Shown here: positions 17,545-26,294 of the stretch, piece after piece
Layout of the letters: every line of letters starts with the position of its first letter
Position numbering within the stretch: position 1 is the stretch's first letter
Assembly: GCF_036245645.1 (NCBI RefSeq)
Contig: NZ_BTPE01000015.1
Location: forward strand, 33,645-97,644
Reading direction: 5' to 3'
DNA from: Algoriphagus taiwanensis
Lineage (GTDB): Bacteria > Bacteroidota > Bacteroidia > Cytophagales > Cyclobacteriaceae
DNA: 64,000 nt
Program-made: the position numbers and the translations under genes
The notes under the pieces: generated by a model
What the model saw: the letters and a program-made list of their open reading frames with translations, nothing else
Database searches by the model: none
Told to the model about the DNA's origin: nothing

Positions 17545-19233
17545 ATGACCCAGAACCGCCTGAAAAAGTACAGTTGGGAAATCAGTGACAATGACGAGCA
17601 TCCGGCAGGCAAGGCCATGTTGTATGCTACGGGATTGTCAGATAAAAAAATGAAGCAGCCCTTTGTAGGGATAGCGAGCTGCGGATACGAGAGTAACCCC
17701 TGCAACATGCACCTCAATGACTTCGCCGGTCTGATCAAGTCCTCCTCGCAGGAATACGATCTGACCGGTTTGGTTTTTAATACCATTGGTATATCCGACG
17801 GTACGTCTATGGGCACTTTGGGGATGCGCTATTCCTTGGTTTCCAGAGAAATCATAGCAGACTCGATAGAATCATTTATTCTAGGACATTCTTTTGATGC
17901 TTGCGTCGCTGTAGCTGGTTGTGATAAGAATATGCCCGGTGCGATTATCGGAATGCTCCGAATCAATCGACCCGCAATCATGGTCTACGGAGGCACAATT
18001 GCCTCAGGACTATACAAAGGAGAAAAGTTGAATATCGTTTCCGCTTTTGAGGCCTTTGGAAAGAGGATTCAAGGTACGATATCCGATGAGGATTACGATG
18101 GAGTCATCCGAAACGCTTGTCCCGGTGCCGGGGCCTGCGGAGGGATGTATACTGCCAATACCATGTCTTCTGCAATTGAAGCCATGGGGATGTCCTTGCC
18201 TTATTCCGCATCTTATCCTGCCAACTCTCCGGAAAAGCTGAGAGAATGCAGAGAGGTCAATAAATACATCCAAATCCTTTTGGAAAAAGACCTGAAGCCT
18301 AAAGATATCATCACCCGAAAAAGCATTGAAAATGCCGTTCGAGTGGTCATTGCTTTAGGAGGTAGCACCAATGCAGTCCTTCATACCTTGGCTATTGCCC
18401 GGACTGCCGGAGTGGATTTCACTCTTCAGGATTTCAAAGACTTGAATGCAAAAACTCCCCTGATCGGAGACTTCAAGCCTTCCGGTAAATTTTTGATGGA
18501 AGACCTGCACGAGCAGGGAGGATTGCCTGCCTTCATGAAGTATTTCCTGGACAAAGGATTCCTCCATGGGGATTGCATGACTGTCACCGGAAAGACTTTG
18601 GCAGAAAATCTGGAAAAAGTAGATGCGATTGTCCCCTCCAAGGTCAATGTCATCCATCCGGTAGAATCTCCTATCAAGGAGACAGGACACCTTTGCATCC
18701 TTTCAGGTAATCTGGCTCCAGAGGGAGCTGTGGCCAAAATTACCGGGAAAGAAGGCCGATTATTTACCGGGCCGGCCAAAGTGTTTGATTCCGAATTGGA
18801 AGCAAATAATGCGATTCGGGATCATGTGGTCAAAGCAGGCGATGTGGTTGTCATTCGAAATGTAGGGCCAAAAGGAGCTCCCGGAATGCCGGAAATGCTC
18901 AAGCCTACCTCCATGATTATCGGAGCAGGATTGGGTGCAGATGTAGCTCTGATTACCGATGGTAGATTTTCAGGAGGTACTCACGGCTTTGTAGTGGGGC
19001 ATGTCACTCCGGAAGCCTGGTGCGGTGGACCAATTGGTTTGCTCAGGGATGGGGATTTGGTCACCATTGACACGGACAATCAATCCTTGTCCGTGGAAGT
19101 AAGCGATGCAGAATTTGCAGAAAGAAAGAAAACATGGTCTCCCAAGCCCATCGACGGACTTCAGGGAACCCTCAAAAAATACAATAAACTCGTAGCAACC
19201 GCTTCCGAGGGTTGCGTTACCGACAAATTCTAA
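17545..19233 (+). CDS. ilvD: dihydroxy-acid dehydratase
   Basis: This enzyme dehydrates dihydroxy-acids to the 2-oxo acids of valine and isoleucine; it is a cytoplasmic Fe-S enzyme. At 562 residues it has the cluster cysteines in ASCGYESNPCN (C46), VAGCDKNMPG and GACGGMYTANTM, and the C-terminal ITDGRFSGGTHGFVVGHVTPEA motif. The cysteine pattern fits the [2Fe-2S]-type, oxygen-tolerant dehydratases. First structural gene of the operon, it starts 14 bases after the attenuator terminator. The acetolactate synthase gene follows directly. Confidence 0.97.
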   Translation: MTQNRLKKYSWEISDNDEHPAGKAMLYATGLSDKKMKQPFVGIASCGYESNPCNMHLNDFAGLIKSSSQEYDLTGLVFNTIGISDGTSMGTLGMRYSLVSREIIADSIESFILGHSFDACVAVAGCDKNMPGAIIGMLRINRPAIMVYGGTIASGLYKGEKLNIVSAFEAFGKRIQGTISDEDYDGVIRNACPGAGACGGMYTANTMSSAIEAMGMSLPYSASYPANSPEKLRECREVNKYIQILLEKDLKPKDIITRKSIENAVRVVIALGGSTNAVLHTLAIARTAGVDFTLQDFKDLNAKTPLIGDFKPSGKFLMEDLHEQGGLPAFMKYFLDKGFLHGDCMTVTGKTLAENLEKVDAIVPSKVNVIHPVESPIKETGHLCILSGNLAPEGAVAKITGKEGRLFTGPAKVFDSELEANNAIRDHVVKAGDVVVIRNVGPKGAPGMPEMLKPTSMIIGAGLGADVALITDGRFSGGTHGFVVGHVTPEAWCGGPIGLLRDGDLVTIDTDNQSLSVEVSDAEFAERKKTWSPKPIDGLQGTLKKYNKLVATASEGCVTDKF

Positions 19234-19238
19234 AGCCT

Positions 19239-20930
19239 ATGAAGGACTTGATAAGAGGTGCGGACATTGTAGTACGCTCATTGATTGCCGAGCAAGCTGA
19301 GCTGATTTTTGGATATCCCGGTGGAGCTATCATGCCGGTTTATGATGCTCTGTATGATTATCATGATCAGATCAAGCACGTCTTGACCCGTCATGAGCAG
19401 GGAGCAATTCATGCAGCCCAGGGGTATGCAAGAGTATCTGGAAAAGTTGGTGTCTGCCTTGCCACCTCAGGCCCGGGTGCTACTAATTTGATTACTGGAC
19501 TCGCCGATGCACAGATTGACAGTACGCCGCTTGTGTGCATCACAGGTCAGGTTGCTGCTCACCTTTTGGGAACTGATGCTTTCCAGGAGACGGATGTAGT
19601 CGGGATTTCTATGCCGGGCACCAAATGGAATATTCAGGTAAGAAGAGTGGAAGACATTGCTCCTGCCATTGCCAAAGGCTTCTACATCGCTCGATCTGGA
19701 AGACCCGGTCCGGTTTTGATTGACATCACCAAAAATGCCCAAGTAGACTTTGGGGAATTCAACTATACGCCTTGCCTCGGGTTTAGATCCTATAAGACTC
19801 ATCATCCTGTTGACCTTTCATCCATTCAGCAGGCTGCAGATTTGATCAATCAAGCTGAAAGACCCTATTTGCTTTTTGGTCAGGGAGTGGTTTTGGGTAA
19901 AGCAGAGGCAGAATTGAAGTTTTTCTTGGACAAATCAGGAATCCCGGCCGCCTCGACTCTTTTGGGTTCAGGAGCACTTTCAGAGGAGCACCCGAATTTC
20001 GTTGGGAAGTTGGGGATGCATGGCAATTATGCGCCCAACCTATTGACCAATCAATGTGACGTATTGATAGCTGTCGGGATGCGCTTCGATGACCGGGTCA
20101 CAGGAGATTTGAAGCGCTATGCCAAGCAGGCCAAAGTGATTCATTTGGAACTTGACCCTGCAGAAATCAACAAGAATGTAAAAGCTACTGTGGCTGTGCA
20201 GGGGGATTGCAGGGAGAGTTTGGCTATGCTGACTGATTCTATTCAGGCAAAAAAGCATGGAGATTGGATGGCCAAATTCCGTGAATTGGAGCAATTGGAA
20301 AAATCTTCCGTAGTCCAGCATGACCTGACTCCTACCAAAACAGGATTGACTATGGGTGAGGTAATCCATCAGATTAACCAATACAAGGCAGATGATGCCG
20401 TTTTGGTCACCGATGTGGGACAGCATCAGATGATTGCCTGGAGATATTTCAATTACAAAAAACCGAGAACTCAAGTCACCTCAGGAGGATTGGGTACCAT
20501 GGGATTTGCACTGCCTGCCGCCTTGGGGGCGCAGCTTCATGATTATTCCCGCCAAGTAATCTGTGTAGCAGGTGATGGAGGTATTCAGATGACCATTCAG
20601 GAATTGGGAACAATCAAGCAGACCAAAGCTCCTGTGAAGATCGTTTTGCTCAATAACAACTACCTCGGAATGGTCCGTCAGTGGCAGCAGATGTTTTTCG
20701 ATAAGCGGTACTCCTTCACTGAATTGGACAATCCTGACTTTGTGAAGCTTTCGGAGGCCTACGGAATCAAGGCTCAAAAAGTAGTGGAGCGAGGAGATCT
20801 CAAAGAAGCAATTGAGGATATGCTGATTCACGATGGTCCTTATTTCCTTGAAGTGGTTGTGGAAAAAGAAGATAACGTATTTCCGATGATCGCTACCGGA
20901 TGCTCGGTAGAAGAGGTCAGACTCAGCTAA
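19239..20930 (+). CDS. ilvB: acetolactate synthase, large (catalytic) subunit
   Basis: This thiamine-diphosphate enzyme condenses pyruvate with pyruvate or 2-oxobutyrate, the first common step of valine, leucine and isoleucine synthesis. From this ATG it has 563 residues, beginning MKDLIRGADIVVRSLIAEQ. The frame opens nine codons earlier inside ilvD, but this Met lies just after the ilvD stop and begins the conserved part. Motifs include FGYPGGAIMPVYDAL, the catalytic Glu in LTRHEQGAIHAAQGYAR, SGPGATNLITGLADA, and the ThDP-binding GDGGIQMTIQELGT...NNNYLGMVRQWQ. It pairs with IlvN encoded just downstream. Confidence 0.97.
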   Translation: MKDLIRGADIVVRSLIAEQAELIFGYPGGAIMPVYDALYDYHDQIKHVLTRHEQGAIHAAQGYARVSGKVGVCLATSGPGATNLITGLADAQIDSTPLVCITGQVAAHLLGTDAFQETDVVGISMPGTKWNIQVRRVEDIAPAIAKGFYIARSGRPGPVLIDITKNAQVDFGEFNYTPCLGFRSYKTHHPVDLSSIQQAADLINQAERPYLLFGQGVVLGKAEAELKFFLDKSGIPAASTLLGSGALSEEHPNFVGKLGMHGNYAPNLLTNQCDVLIAVGMRFDDRVTGDLKRYAKQAKVIHLELDPAEINKNVKATVAVQGDCRESLAMLTDSIQAKKHGDWMAKFRELEQLEKSSVVQHDLTPTKTGLTMGEVIHQINQYKADDAVLVTDVGQHQMIAWRYFNYKKPRTQVTSGGLGTMGFALPAALGAQLHDYSRQVICVAGDGGIQMTIQELGTIKQTKAPVKIVLLNNNYLGMVRQWQQMFFDKRYSFTELDNPDFVKLSEAYGIKAQKVVERGDLKEAIEDMLIHDGPYFLEVVVEKEDNVFPMIATGCSVEEVRLS

Positions 20931-20940
20931 TCCCCTCGCT

Positions 20941-21441
20941 ATGAAACGCTATACCATTTTCGTCATCACAGAGAATTTCATCGGGATACTCAACCGAATC
21001 ACGATCATTTTCACCCGAAGGGGAATCAATATTGATGCTTTGACAGCTTCGGAAAGCCGGATTTCCGGAATTCACCGGATTACTATAGAAGTGACTGTAA
21101 GTGAGGAAACCGTGATTCATCTGGTCAATCAGATCGAAAAAATCATCGATGTGATCAAGGCCTTTTATCATGAAGACTCCGGGGTGGTCTATCAGGAGAT
21201 TGCTCTTTACAAAATACCGGTTACCCGATTGGATTCAGGTTTAGAGAAAATCATCCGTCAGCACAATGCCAAAATCATTGCAGCAGAGCCGGAGTTTGTC
21301 GTTCTCGAACTCACCGGACACAAGGAGCAAACCCAAGAACTCTTGGAAATCCTGAAAAGCTATGGTTTGCTGGAGTTTGCCCGATCAGGAAGAGTAGCAG
21401 TGGCCAGGAGAATGCTAACTATAGATACGCTATTGAAATAA
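20941..21441 (+). CDS. ilvN: acetolactate synthase, small (regulatory) subunit
   Basis: This 166-residue regulatory partner of IlvB carries an N-terminal ACT domain (about 3-75: YTIFVITENFIGILNRITIIFTRRGINIDALTASES) and a C-terminal domain ending in EFARSGRVAVAR, a typical small-subunit motif. It would confer valine feedback inhibition and raise catalytic-subunit activity. It starts 10 bases after ilvB. A 134-base spacer to ilvC follows, in which I saw only a weak hairpin (TCAATC/GATTGA) and no promoter consensus. Confidence 0.95.
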   Translation: MKRYTIFVITENFIGILNRITIIFTRRGINIDALTASESRISGIHRITIEVTVSEETVIHLVNQIEKIIDVIKAFYHEDSGVVYQEIALYKIPVTRLDSGLEKIIRQHNAKIIAAEPEFVVLELTGHKEQTQELLEILKSYGLLEFARSGRVAVARRMLTIDTLLK

Positions 21442-21575
21442 GTATAACCTATTGAATATCAAATTGTAAATAAATCCAAGACTGTGAAATTGAGCCTGTC
21501 GATCTACTTCAATCGCTAGATTGATTTAAAACTAGGTGAGATTCCATATAGCCTTTAAAATCAAACCATACACTT

Positions 21576-22619
21576 ATGAAATTGAAATTTGGAAACGTTG
21601 AAGAAAACGTAGTAACCCGAGAAGAATTCCCTTTGGAAAAAGCCAGAGAAGTTCTCAAAGATGAAGTAATCGCAGTCATCGGCTACGGTGTACAGGGTCC
21701 AGGTCAGGCACTAAACCTGAAGGACAACGGATTCAACGTAATTGTGGGCCAAAGAAGCGGCTCCAAAACTTGGGACAAAGCCATTGCAGATGGTTGGGTT
21801 CCCGGTGAGACTCTATTTGAAATTGAAGAAGCCTGTGAAAAAGGAACTATCATTCAATTCCTTCTTTCTGATGCAGGTCAGATTGCTCTTTGGCCAACCG
21901 TAAAAAAACACCTGACTCCGGGAAAAGCACTTTATTTTTCTCATGGTTTTGGAGTGACCTATAAGGAGAAAACAGGAATTATTCCTCCTGCTGATGTGGA
22001 TGTGATCTTGGTGGCACCAAAAGGATCCGGTACTTCATTGAGAAGAATGTTTGTGGAGGGCAGAGGATTGAACTCATCTTATGCGATTTACCAGGATGCC
22101 ACGGGCAAAGCAAAAGACCGCGTAGTAGCCTTGGGTATTGGCGTAGGATCAGGATACTTGTTTGAAACGGATTTTTATCGTGAAGTGACTTCTGACCTTA
22201 CTGGTGAGAGAGGAACATTGATGGGAGCCATTCAGGGAATTTTTGCTGCACAGTACGAAGTGTTGAGAGCCAATGGACATACCCCATCTGAAGCATTTAA
22301 TGAGACCGTGGAAGAACTGACTCAATCCTTGATGCCTTTAGTAGCTGAAAATGGTATGGACTGGATGTACGCCAACTGTTCCACTACCGCTCAGCGGGGA
22401 GCTTTGGACTGGTGGAAGCCTTTCCGTGATGCGACCAAGCCGGTTTTCGAGGCGCTTTATGATTCAGTAAAGACAGGTAAGGAAGCCCAGAAATCCATCG
22501 ATTCCAACTCCAAAGCCGATTACAGAGAAAAGCTGGAGGCTGAATTGAAAGAATTACGTGAGTCTGAAATGTGGCAGGCCGGAGCGGTCGTCCGTCAGTT
22601 GAGACCAGAGAATAATTAA
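21576..22619 (+). CDS. ilvC: ketol-acid reductoisomerase
   Basis: This enzyme converts acetolactate or acetohydroxybutyrate to the dihydroxy-acid, using NAD(P)H and Mg2+. At 347 residues it has a Rossmann motif VIGYGVQGPGQALNLKDNG (from about residue 32), the cofactor-specificity loop QRSGSKTWDKA, the FSHGFGVTY motif, VAPKGSGTSLRRMF, and metal-binding acidic residues in SDLTGERGTLMGAIQGIF. The GxGxxGPGQ form and length are those of the Bacteroidota group. It is separated by 134 bases from ilvN and 20 from leuA, and is presumably on the same transcript. Confidence 0.96.
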   Translation: MKLKFGNVEENVVTREEFPLEKAREVLKDEVIAVIGYGVQGPGQALNLKDNGFNVIVGQRSGSKTWDKAIADGWVPGETLFEIEEACEKGTIIQFLLSDAGQIALWPTVKKHLTPGKALYFSHGFGVTYKEKTGIIPPADVDVILVAPKGSGTSLRRMFVEGRGLNSSYAIYQDATGKAKDRVVALGIGVGSGYLFETDFYREVTSDLTGERGTLMGAIQGIFAAQYEVLRANGHTPSEAFNETVEELTQSLMPLVAENGMDWMYANCSTTAQRGALDWWKPFRDATKPVFEALYDSVKTGKEAQKSIDSNSKADYREKLEAELKELRESEMWQAGAVVRQLRPENN

Positions 22620-22639
22620 AAACCCAAACCCGAAAGATT

Positions 22640-24148
22640 ATGAGTGACAAGCTGTGGATATTCGATACGACCCTGCGTGACGGGGAGCAAGTGCCCGGGT
22701 GCCAGCTCAATACCCAGGAAAAGATCATTGTGGCCAAGGCTCTGGAAGAGCTTGGCGTGGATATTATCGAGGCGGGATTTCCGATTTCCAGTCCGGGAGA
22801 TTTCAATTCCGTGCAGGAGATTTCAAAAGCCGTTTCCAATCCAATCATTTGTGCCCTTTCCCGAGCTGTAGAAAAGGACATCGAAGTAGCCGCCGCGGCA
22901 CTCAAGTATGCCAAAAAAGGCCGAATCCATACGGGAATTGGAGTGTCTCCTTATCACATCCAGTACAAGCTGCGCTCTACTCCTGATGAAATCATCCGTC
23001 GGGGTGTGGCGGCGGTGAAGTTCGCCAAGCGTTTTGTGGAAGATGTGGAGTTTTATGCCGAGGATGCCGGGCGCTCTGAGCCGGACTTTCTCTTCAAAAT
23101 CATCGAGGAAGTAATCAAAGCCGGAGCTACAGTAGTCAATATTCCGGATACGACGGGGTATACTCTTCCCGAACAGTACGGTGCCATCATTGCAGGCTTG
23201 AAAAATAATGTGCCGAACATTGATAAGGCAATCATTGCGACCCACTGCCACAATGACCTCGGTATGGCGACTGCCAATACCGTGGCCGGAGTTCAAAACG
23301 GAGCCCGTCAGGTCGAAGTGACTATCAACGGAATCGGTGAACGGGCAGGAAATACTTCGATGGAAGAAGTGGTCATGGCTATCAAATGCCATAAATCCAT
23401 TCCAGTTCACACGGACATTGTTACTCAGAAGATTTACCAGACCAGCCGCTTGGTGTCCAAGCTGATGAATATGCCGGTGCAGCCCAACAAGGCAATCGTT
23501 GGTAGAAATGCCTTTGCGCACTCTTCCGGAATTCACCAAGATGGGGTACTCAAGCACCGAGAGAACTACGAAATCATCGACCCGAAAGAAGTTGGGGTGG
23601 AGGAATCATCCATCGTTTTGACTGCTCGGTCTGGAAGGGCTGCTTTGAAGCATCATTTGGATGCTTTGGGAGTCGAGCTGGAAGGAGAAGAGCTGAGAGA
23701 GGTCTATGAAGCATTCTTGGTTTTGGCTGATTCCAAGCGAGATATTGGTAGAAAAGACCTCTTGGAGCTTGTTGGAAAGTACATGGACGAGTCCAACTTT
23801 ATTGAATTGGAGAATGTGAGTTATTCCTCGAATGGTTCGGTAAAGGCAGAAGTTCACCTGAAAATCGGTAATGAAAAACACGTGGCCTCTTCTTCTGGAG
23901 TGGGCCCTGTAGACGCCGTATTGAAAGCCATTGAGAAAATCGTAAAACCTCAGGTGGATTTGGAAGAATTTCTTATTCAGGCAATTACTCACGGTTCAGA
24001 TGATGTGGCCAAAGTCCACATGCGCCTAATCAAATCCGAAAAACCTTATTACGGCTTTGCTTCCAATCAAGACATTGTCTTGGCTTCTGCTCAAGCCTTT
24101 GTCGATGCACTCAACAAAATACCAGTCAAAGAATACGCGACTGCTTAA
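22640..24148 (+). CDS. leuA: 2-isopropylmalate synthase
   Basis: This enzyme condenses 2-oxoisovalerate with acetyl-CoA, the committed step to leucine. At 502 residues it has an N-terminal TIM barrel with FDTTLRDGEQVPGCQLN, VEFYAEDAGRSEPDFL, ATHCHNDLGMATANT and NGIGERAGNTSMEEVVMA (metal and substrate residues). The C-terminal LeuA regulatory domain (about 390-500) is where leucine normally binds. It starts 20 bases after ilvC and ends two bases before leuC. A second, more distant relative is encoded later in the same operon. Confidence 0.96.
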   Translation: MSDKLWIFDTTLRDGEQVPGCQLNTQEKIIVAKALEELGVDIIEAGFPISSPGDFNSVQEISKAVSNPIICALSRAVEKDIEVAAAALKYAKKGRIHTGIGVSPYHIQYKLRSTPDEIIRRGVAAVKFAKRFVEDVEFYAEDAGRSEPDFLFKIIEEVIKAGATVVNIPDTTGYTLPEQYGAIIAGLKNNVPNIDKAIIATHCHNDLGMATANTVAGVQNGARQVEVTINGIGERAGNTSMEEVVMAIKCHKSIPVHTDIVTQKIYQTSRLVSKLMNMPVQPNKAIVGRNAFAHSSGIHQDGVLKHRENYEIIDPKEVGVEESSIVLTARSGRAALKHHLDALGVELEGEELREVYEAFLVLADSKRDIGRKDLLELVGKYMDESNFIELENVSYSSNGSVKAEVHLKIGNEKHVASSSGVGPVDAVLKAIEKIVKPQVDLEEFLIQAITHGSDDVAKVHMRLIKSEKPYYGFASNQDIVLASAQAFVDALNKIPVKEYATA

Positions 24149-24150
24149 TT

Positions 24151-25557
24151 ATGGAAAAGACAACATTATTTGATAAAATCTGGGATTCACATGTCGTGAA
24201 ATCTGTTCCCGCAGGACCGGATGTATTCTTCATCGATAAGCATTTTATCCATGAAGTGACTTCCCCTGTCGCTTTTCTCAATTTGGAGAAAAGAGGCATC
24301 GGCGTGAAATATCCTCACCGTACGATCGCCACCCCTGACCACAACGTGCCTACGGTCGATCAGGATCAAACGATCAAGGACAAGCTTTCCCGAATGCAGG
24401 TGGAAAAGCTTCGAGAAAACTGTAAAAAGTACGGGATCGAATTGCATGACTTGGGCTCGGCTCATCATGGAATCGTTCACGTGATCGGTCCTGAATTGGG
24501 GGTGACCCAACCGGGAATGACGATCGTTTGTGGGGATTCACATACCTCTACCCATGGAGCTTTCGGGGCGATTGCCTTTGGTATCGGTACTTCTGAGGTG
24601 GAAATGGTTCTTGCCACCCAATGCATTATGCAATCCAAACCCAAGAAAATGCGGATTTCCGTAGAAGGAGAGCTTGGAAAAGGCGTGACTTCCAAAGACA
24701 TCATTCTATACATCATTTCCAAAATTTCTGCAGCGGGTGCTACGGGCTATTTCGTGGAATATGCGGGTTCGGCGATCCGAAATCTGTCCATGGAAGCCCG
24801 AATGACCATCTGCAACATGTCCATCGAAATGGGTGCTCGTGGAGGGTTGATTGCTCCTGACGAAACGACTTTTACTTTCCTTAATGGAAAACAATACGCA
24901 CCACATGGTGCAGATTGGGATAAAGCAGTGGCTTATTGGAAAACACTTAAAACCGACGAGGGAGCTGTTTTCGACAAAGAACTGGTCTTTGATGCAGCGG
25001 ATATCGAGCCGATGATCACTTACGGTACCAATCCCGGAATGGGTATCAAGGTGGTGGAAAACATTCCAACTACCGAAGGAATGGAAGGCTCCAACAAAAC
25101 TTCCTATTTGAAATCCTTGGAATACATGGGCTTCCAGCCGGGCGAACCTGTCAAGGGAAAGCAAGTGGACTACGTATTCGTGGGATCATGTACCAATGGC
25201 CGAATCGAAGACATCCGAGCTGTTGCCAACTTTGTCAAAGGCAAGAAAAAGGCAGACAACATCACCGCCTGGATTGTGCCGGGTTCCAGAGAAGTGGAAA
25301 AACTGGCCCATGAAGAAGGTTTGGTAAAAATCTTGGAAGAGGCTGGCTTCGAACTACGACAGCCAGGCTGTTCCGCATGTCTGGCTATGAATGACGACAA
25401 GATTCCTGCCGGGAAATATGCGGTTTCTACTTCCAATCGAAACTTCGAAGGCCGTCAGGGTCCCGGAGCGAGAACCATGCTGGCTTCTCCTTTGACCGTG
25501 GCAGCAGTTGCCGTCACCGGACGAATCACCGACCCAAGGGAAGTATTCAACAATTAA
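24151..25557 (+). CDS. leuC: 3-isopropylmalate dehydratase, large subunit
   Basis: This aconitase-family enzyme isomerises 2- to 3-isopropylmalate as a complex with LeuD, using a [4Fe-4S] cluster. At 468 residues it shows the substrate motif PHRTIATPDHNVPT, VCGDSHTSTHGAFGAIAFGIGTSEVE, the cluster cysteine in FVGSCTNGRIEDIR, and the pair in QPGCSACLAMN; the C-terminus has NRNFEGRQGPGARTMLASP. It begins two bases after leuA. A 139-base spacer to leuD follows, which holds a pyrimidine-rich CCAATTTTCC-like tract and no clear promoter. Confidence 0.97.
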   Translation: MEKTTLFDKIWDSHVVKSVPAGPDVFFIDKHFIHEVTSPVAFLNLEKRGIGVKYPHRTIATPDHNVPTVDQDQTIKDKLSRMQVEKLRENCKKYGIELHDLGSAHHGIVHVIGPELGVTQPGMTIVCGDSHTSTHGAFGAIAFGIGTSEVEMVLATQCIMQSKPKKMRISVEGELGKGVTSKDIILYIISKISAAGATGYFVEYAGSAIRNLSMEARMTICNMSIEMGARGGLIAPDETTFTFLNGKQYAPHGADWDKAVAYWKTLKTDEGAVFDKELVFDAADIEPMITYGTNPGMGIKVVENIPTTEGMEGSNKTSYLKSLEYMGFQPGEPVKGKQVDYVFVGSCTNGRIEDIRAVANFVKGKKKADNITAWIVPGSREVEKLAHEEGLVKILEEAGFELRQPGCSACLAMNDDKIPAGKYAVSTSNRNFEGRQGPGARTMLASPLTVAAVAVTGRITDPREVFNN

Positions 25558-25696
25558 GAAATCTGAAATCAGAAGGCTGAAATGGGATGATTGAATAGTG
25601 CTTGGCAACTCAGGAATCAATAAAATCTTAATTGATCGTTGGGGGCTAGCTAATCTTTCAATTTTCCAGTTTTCCAATCTTCCAATCTGAAAAAAC

Positions 25697-26287
25697 ATGG
25701 CTTACGATAAATTCACCATACTCCGAGATACGGCAGTCCCGCTTCCTACCGAAAACGTGGATACTGACCAAATCATCCCTGCCCGATTCCTGAAAGCTAC
25801 TGAGCGGGAGGGCTTTGGAGACAACCTTTTCCGGGACTGGAGATACGATGTAGAGGGAAATCCGAAGAAGGATTTTGTCCTAAATAATCCAACCTACTCT
25901 GGTAAAATTCTGGTAGCTGGTAAGAACTTCGGTTCAGGTTCCAGCCGGGAACATGCCGTTTGGGCGATTTACGATTATGGATTCCGCTGTGTGGTTTCCA
26001 GCTTTTTCGCAGATATCTTCAAAAACAACTGCCTCAATATCGGCGTGCTTCCTGTGACTGTTTCTCCTGAGTTCGCGGATAAATTATTCGCAGCCATTGA
26101 GGCTGATCCTAAAACCGAAATCGAGGTCAATCTGCCTGCACAAAAAATCACTTTGCTTTCCACCGGTGAGTCGGAGACTTTCGATATCAACGAATACAAG
26201 AAAGGAAACATGCAGAATGGATTTGATGACATCGATTACTTGCTAAACATGTCTACCGAAATCGAGTCTTTTGCGGCATCCAGATAA
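25697..26287 (+). CDS. leuD: 3-isopropylmalate dehydratase, small subunit
   Basis: This 196-residue swivel domain pairs with LeuC. Recognisable motifs are VDTDQIIPARFLK near residue 20 and AGKNFGSGSSREHAVWAIYDYGFRCVVS in the middle, with FKNNCLNIGVLPV after it. Length is normal for bacterial LeuD (about 190-200). It is followed after seven bases by a second 2-isopropylmalate-synthase-like gene. Confidence 0.96.
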   Translation: MAYDKFTILRDTAVPLPTENVDTDQIIPARFLKATEREGFGDNLFRDWRYDVEGNPKKDFVLNNPTYSGKILVAGKNFGSGSSREHAVWAIYDYGFRCVVSSFFADIFKNNCLNIGVLPVTVSPEFADKLFAAIEADPKTEIEVNLPAQKITLLSTGESETFDINEYKKGNMQNGFDDIDYLLNMSTEIESFAASR

Positions 26288-26294
26288 AGAAAAA

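Noticed and set aside
17365..17545. T-box or other riboswitch before ilvD
   Set aside because: No conserved T-box sequence or specifier-loop structure was found. The short leader peptide and three-strand fold explain the region better.
18010..18273. Extra gene on the minus strand within ilvD
   Set aside because: Antisense to a conserved enzyme, with no start context or domain.
22823..23557. Minus-strand frame of 244 codons opposite leuA
   Set aside because: Shadow of leuA, whose motifs are clear on the plus strand.
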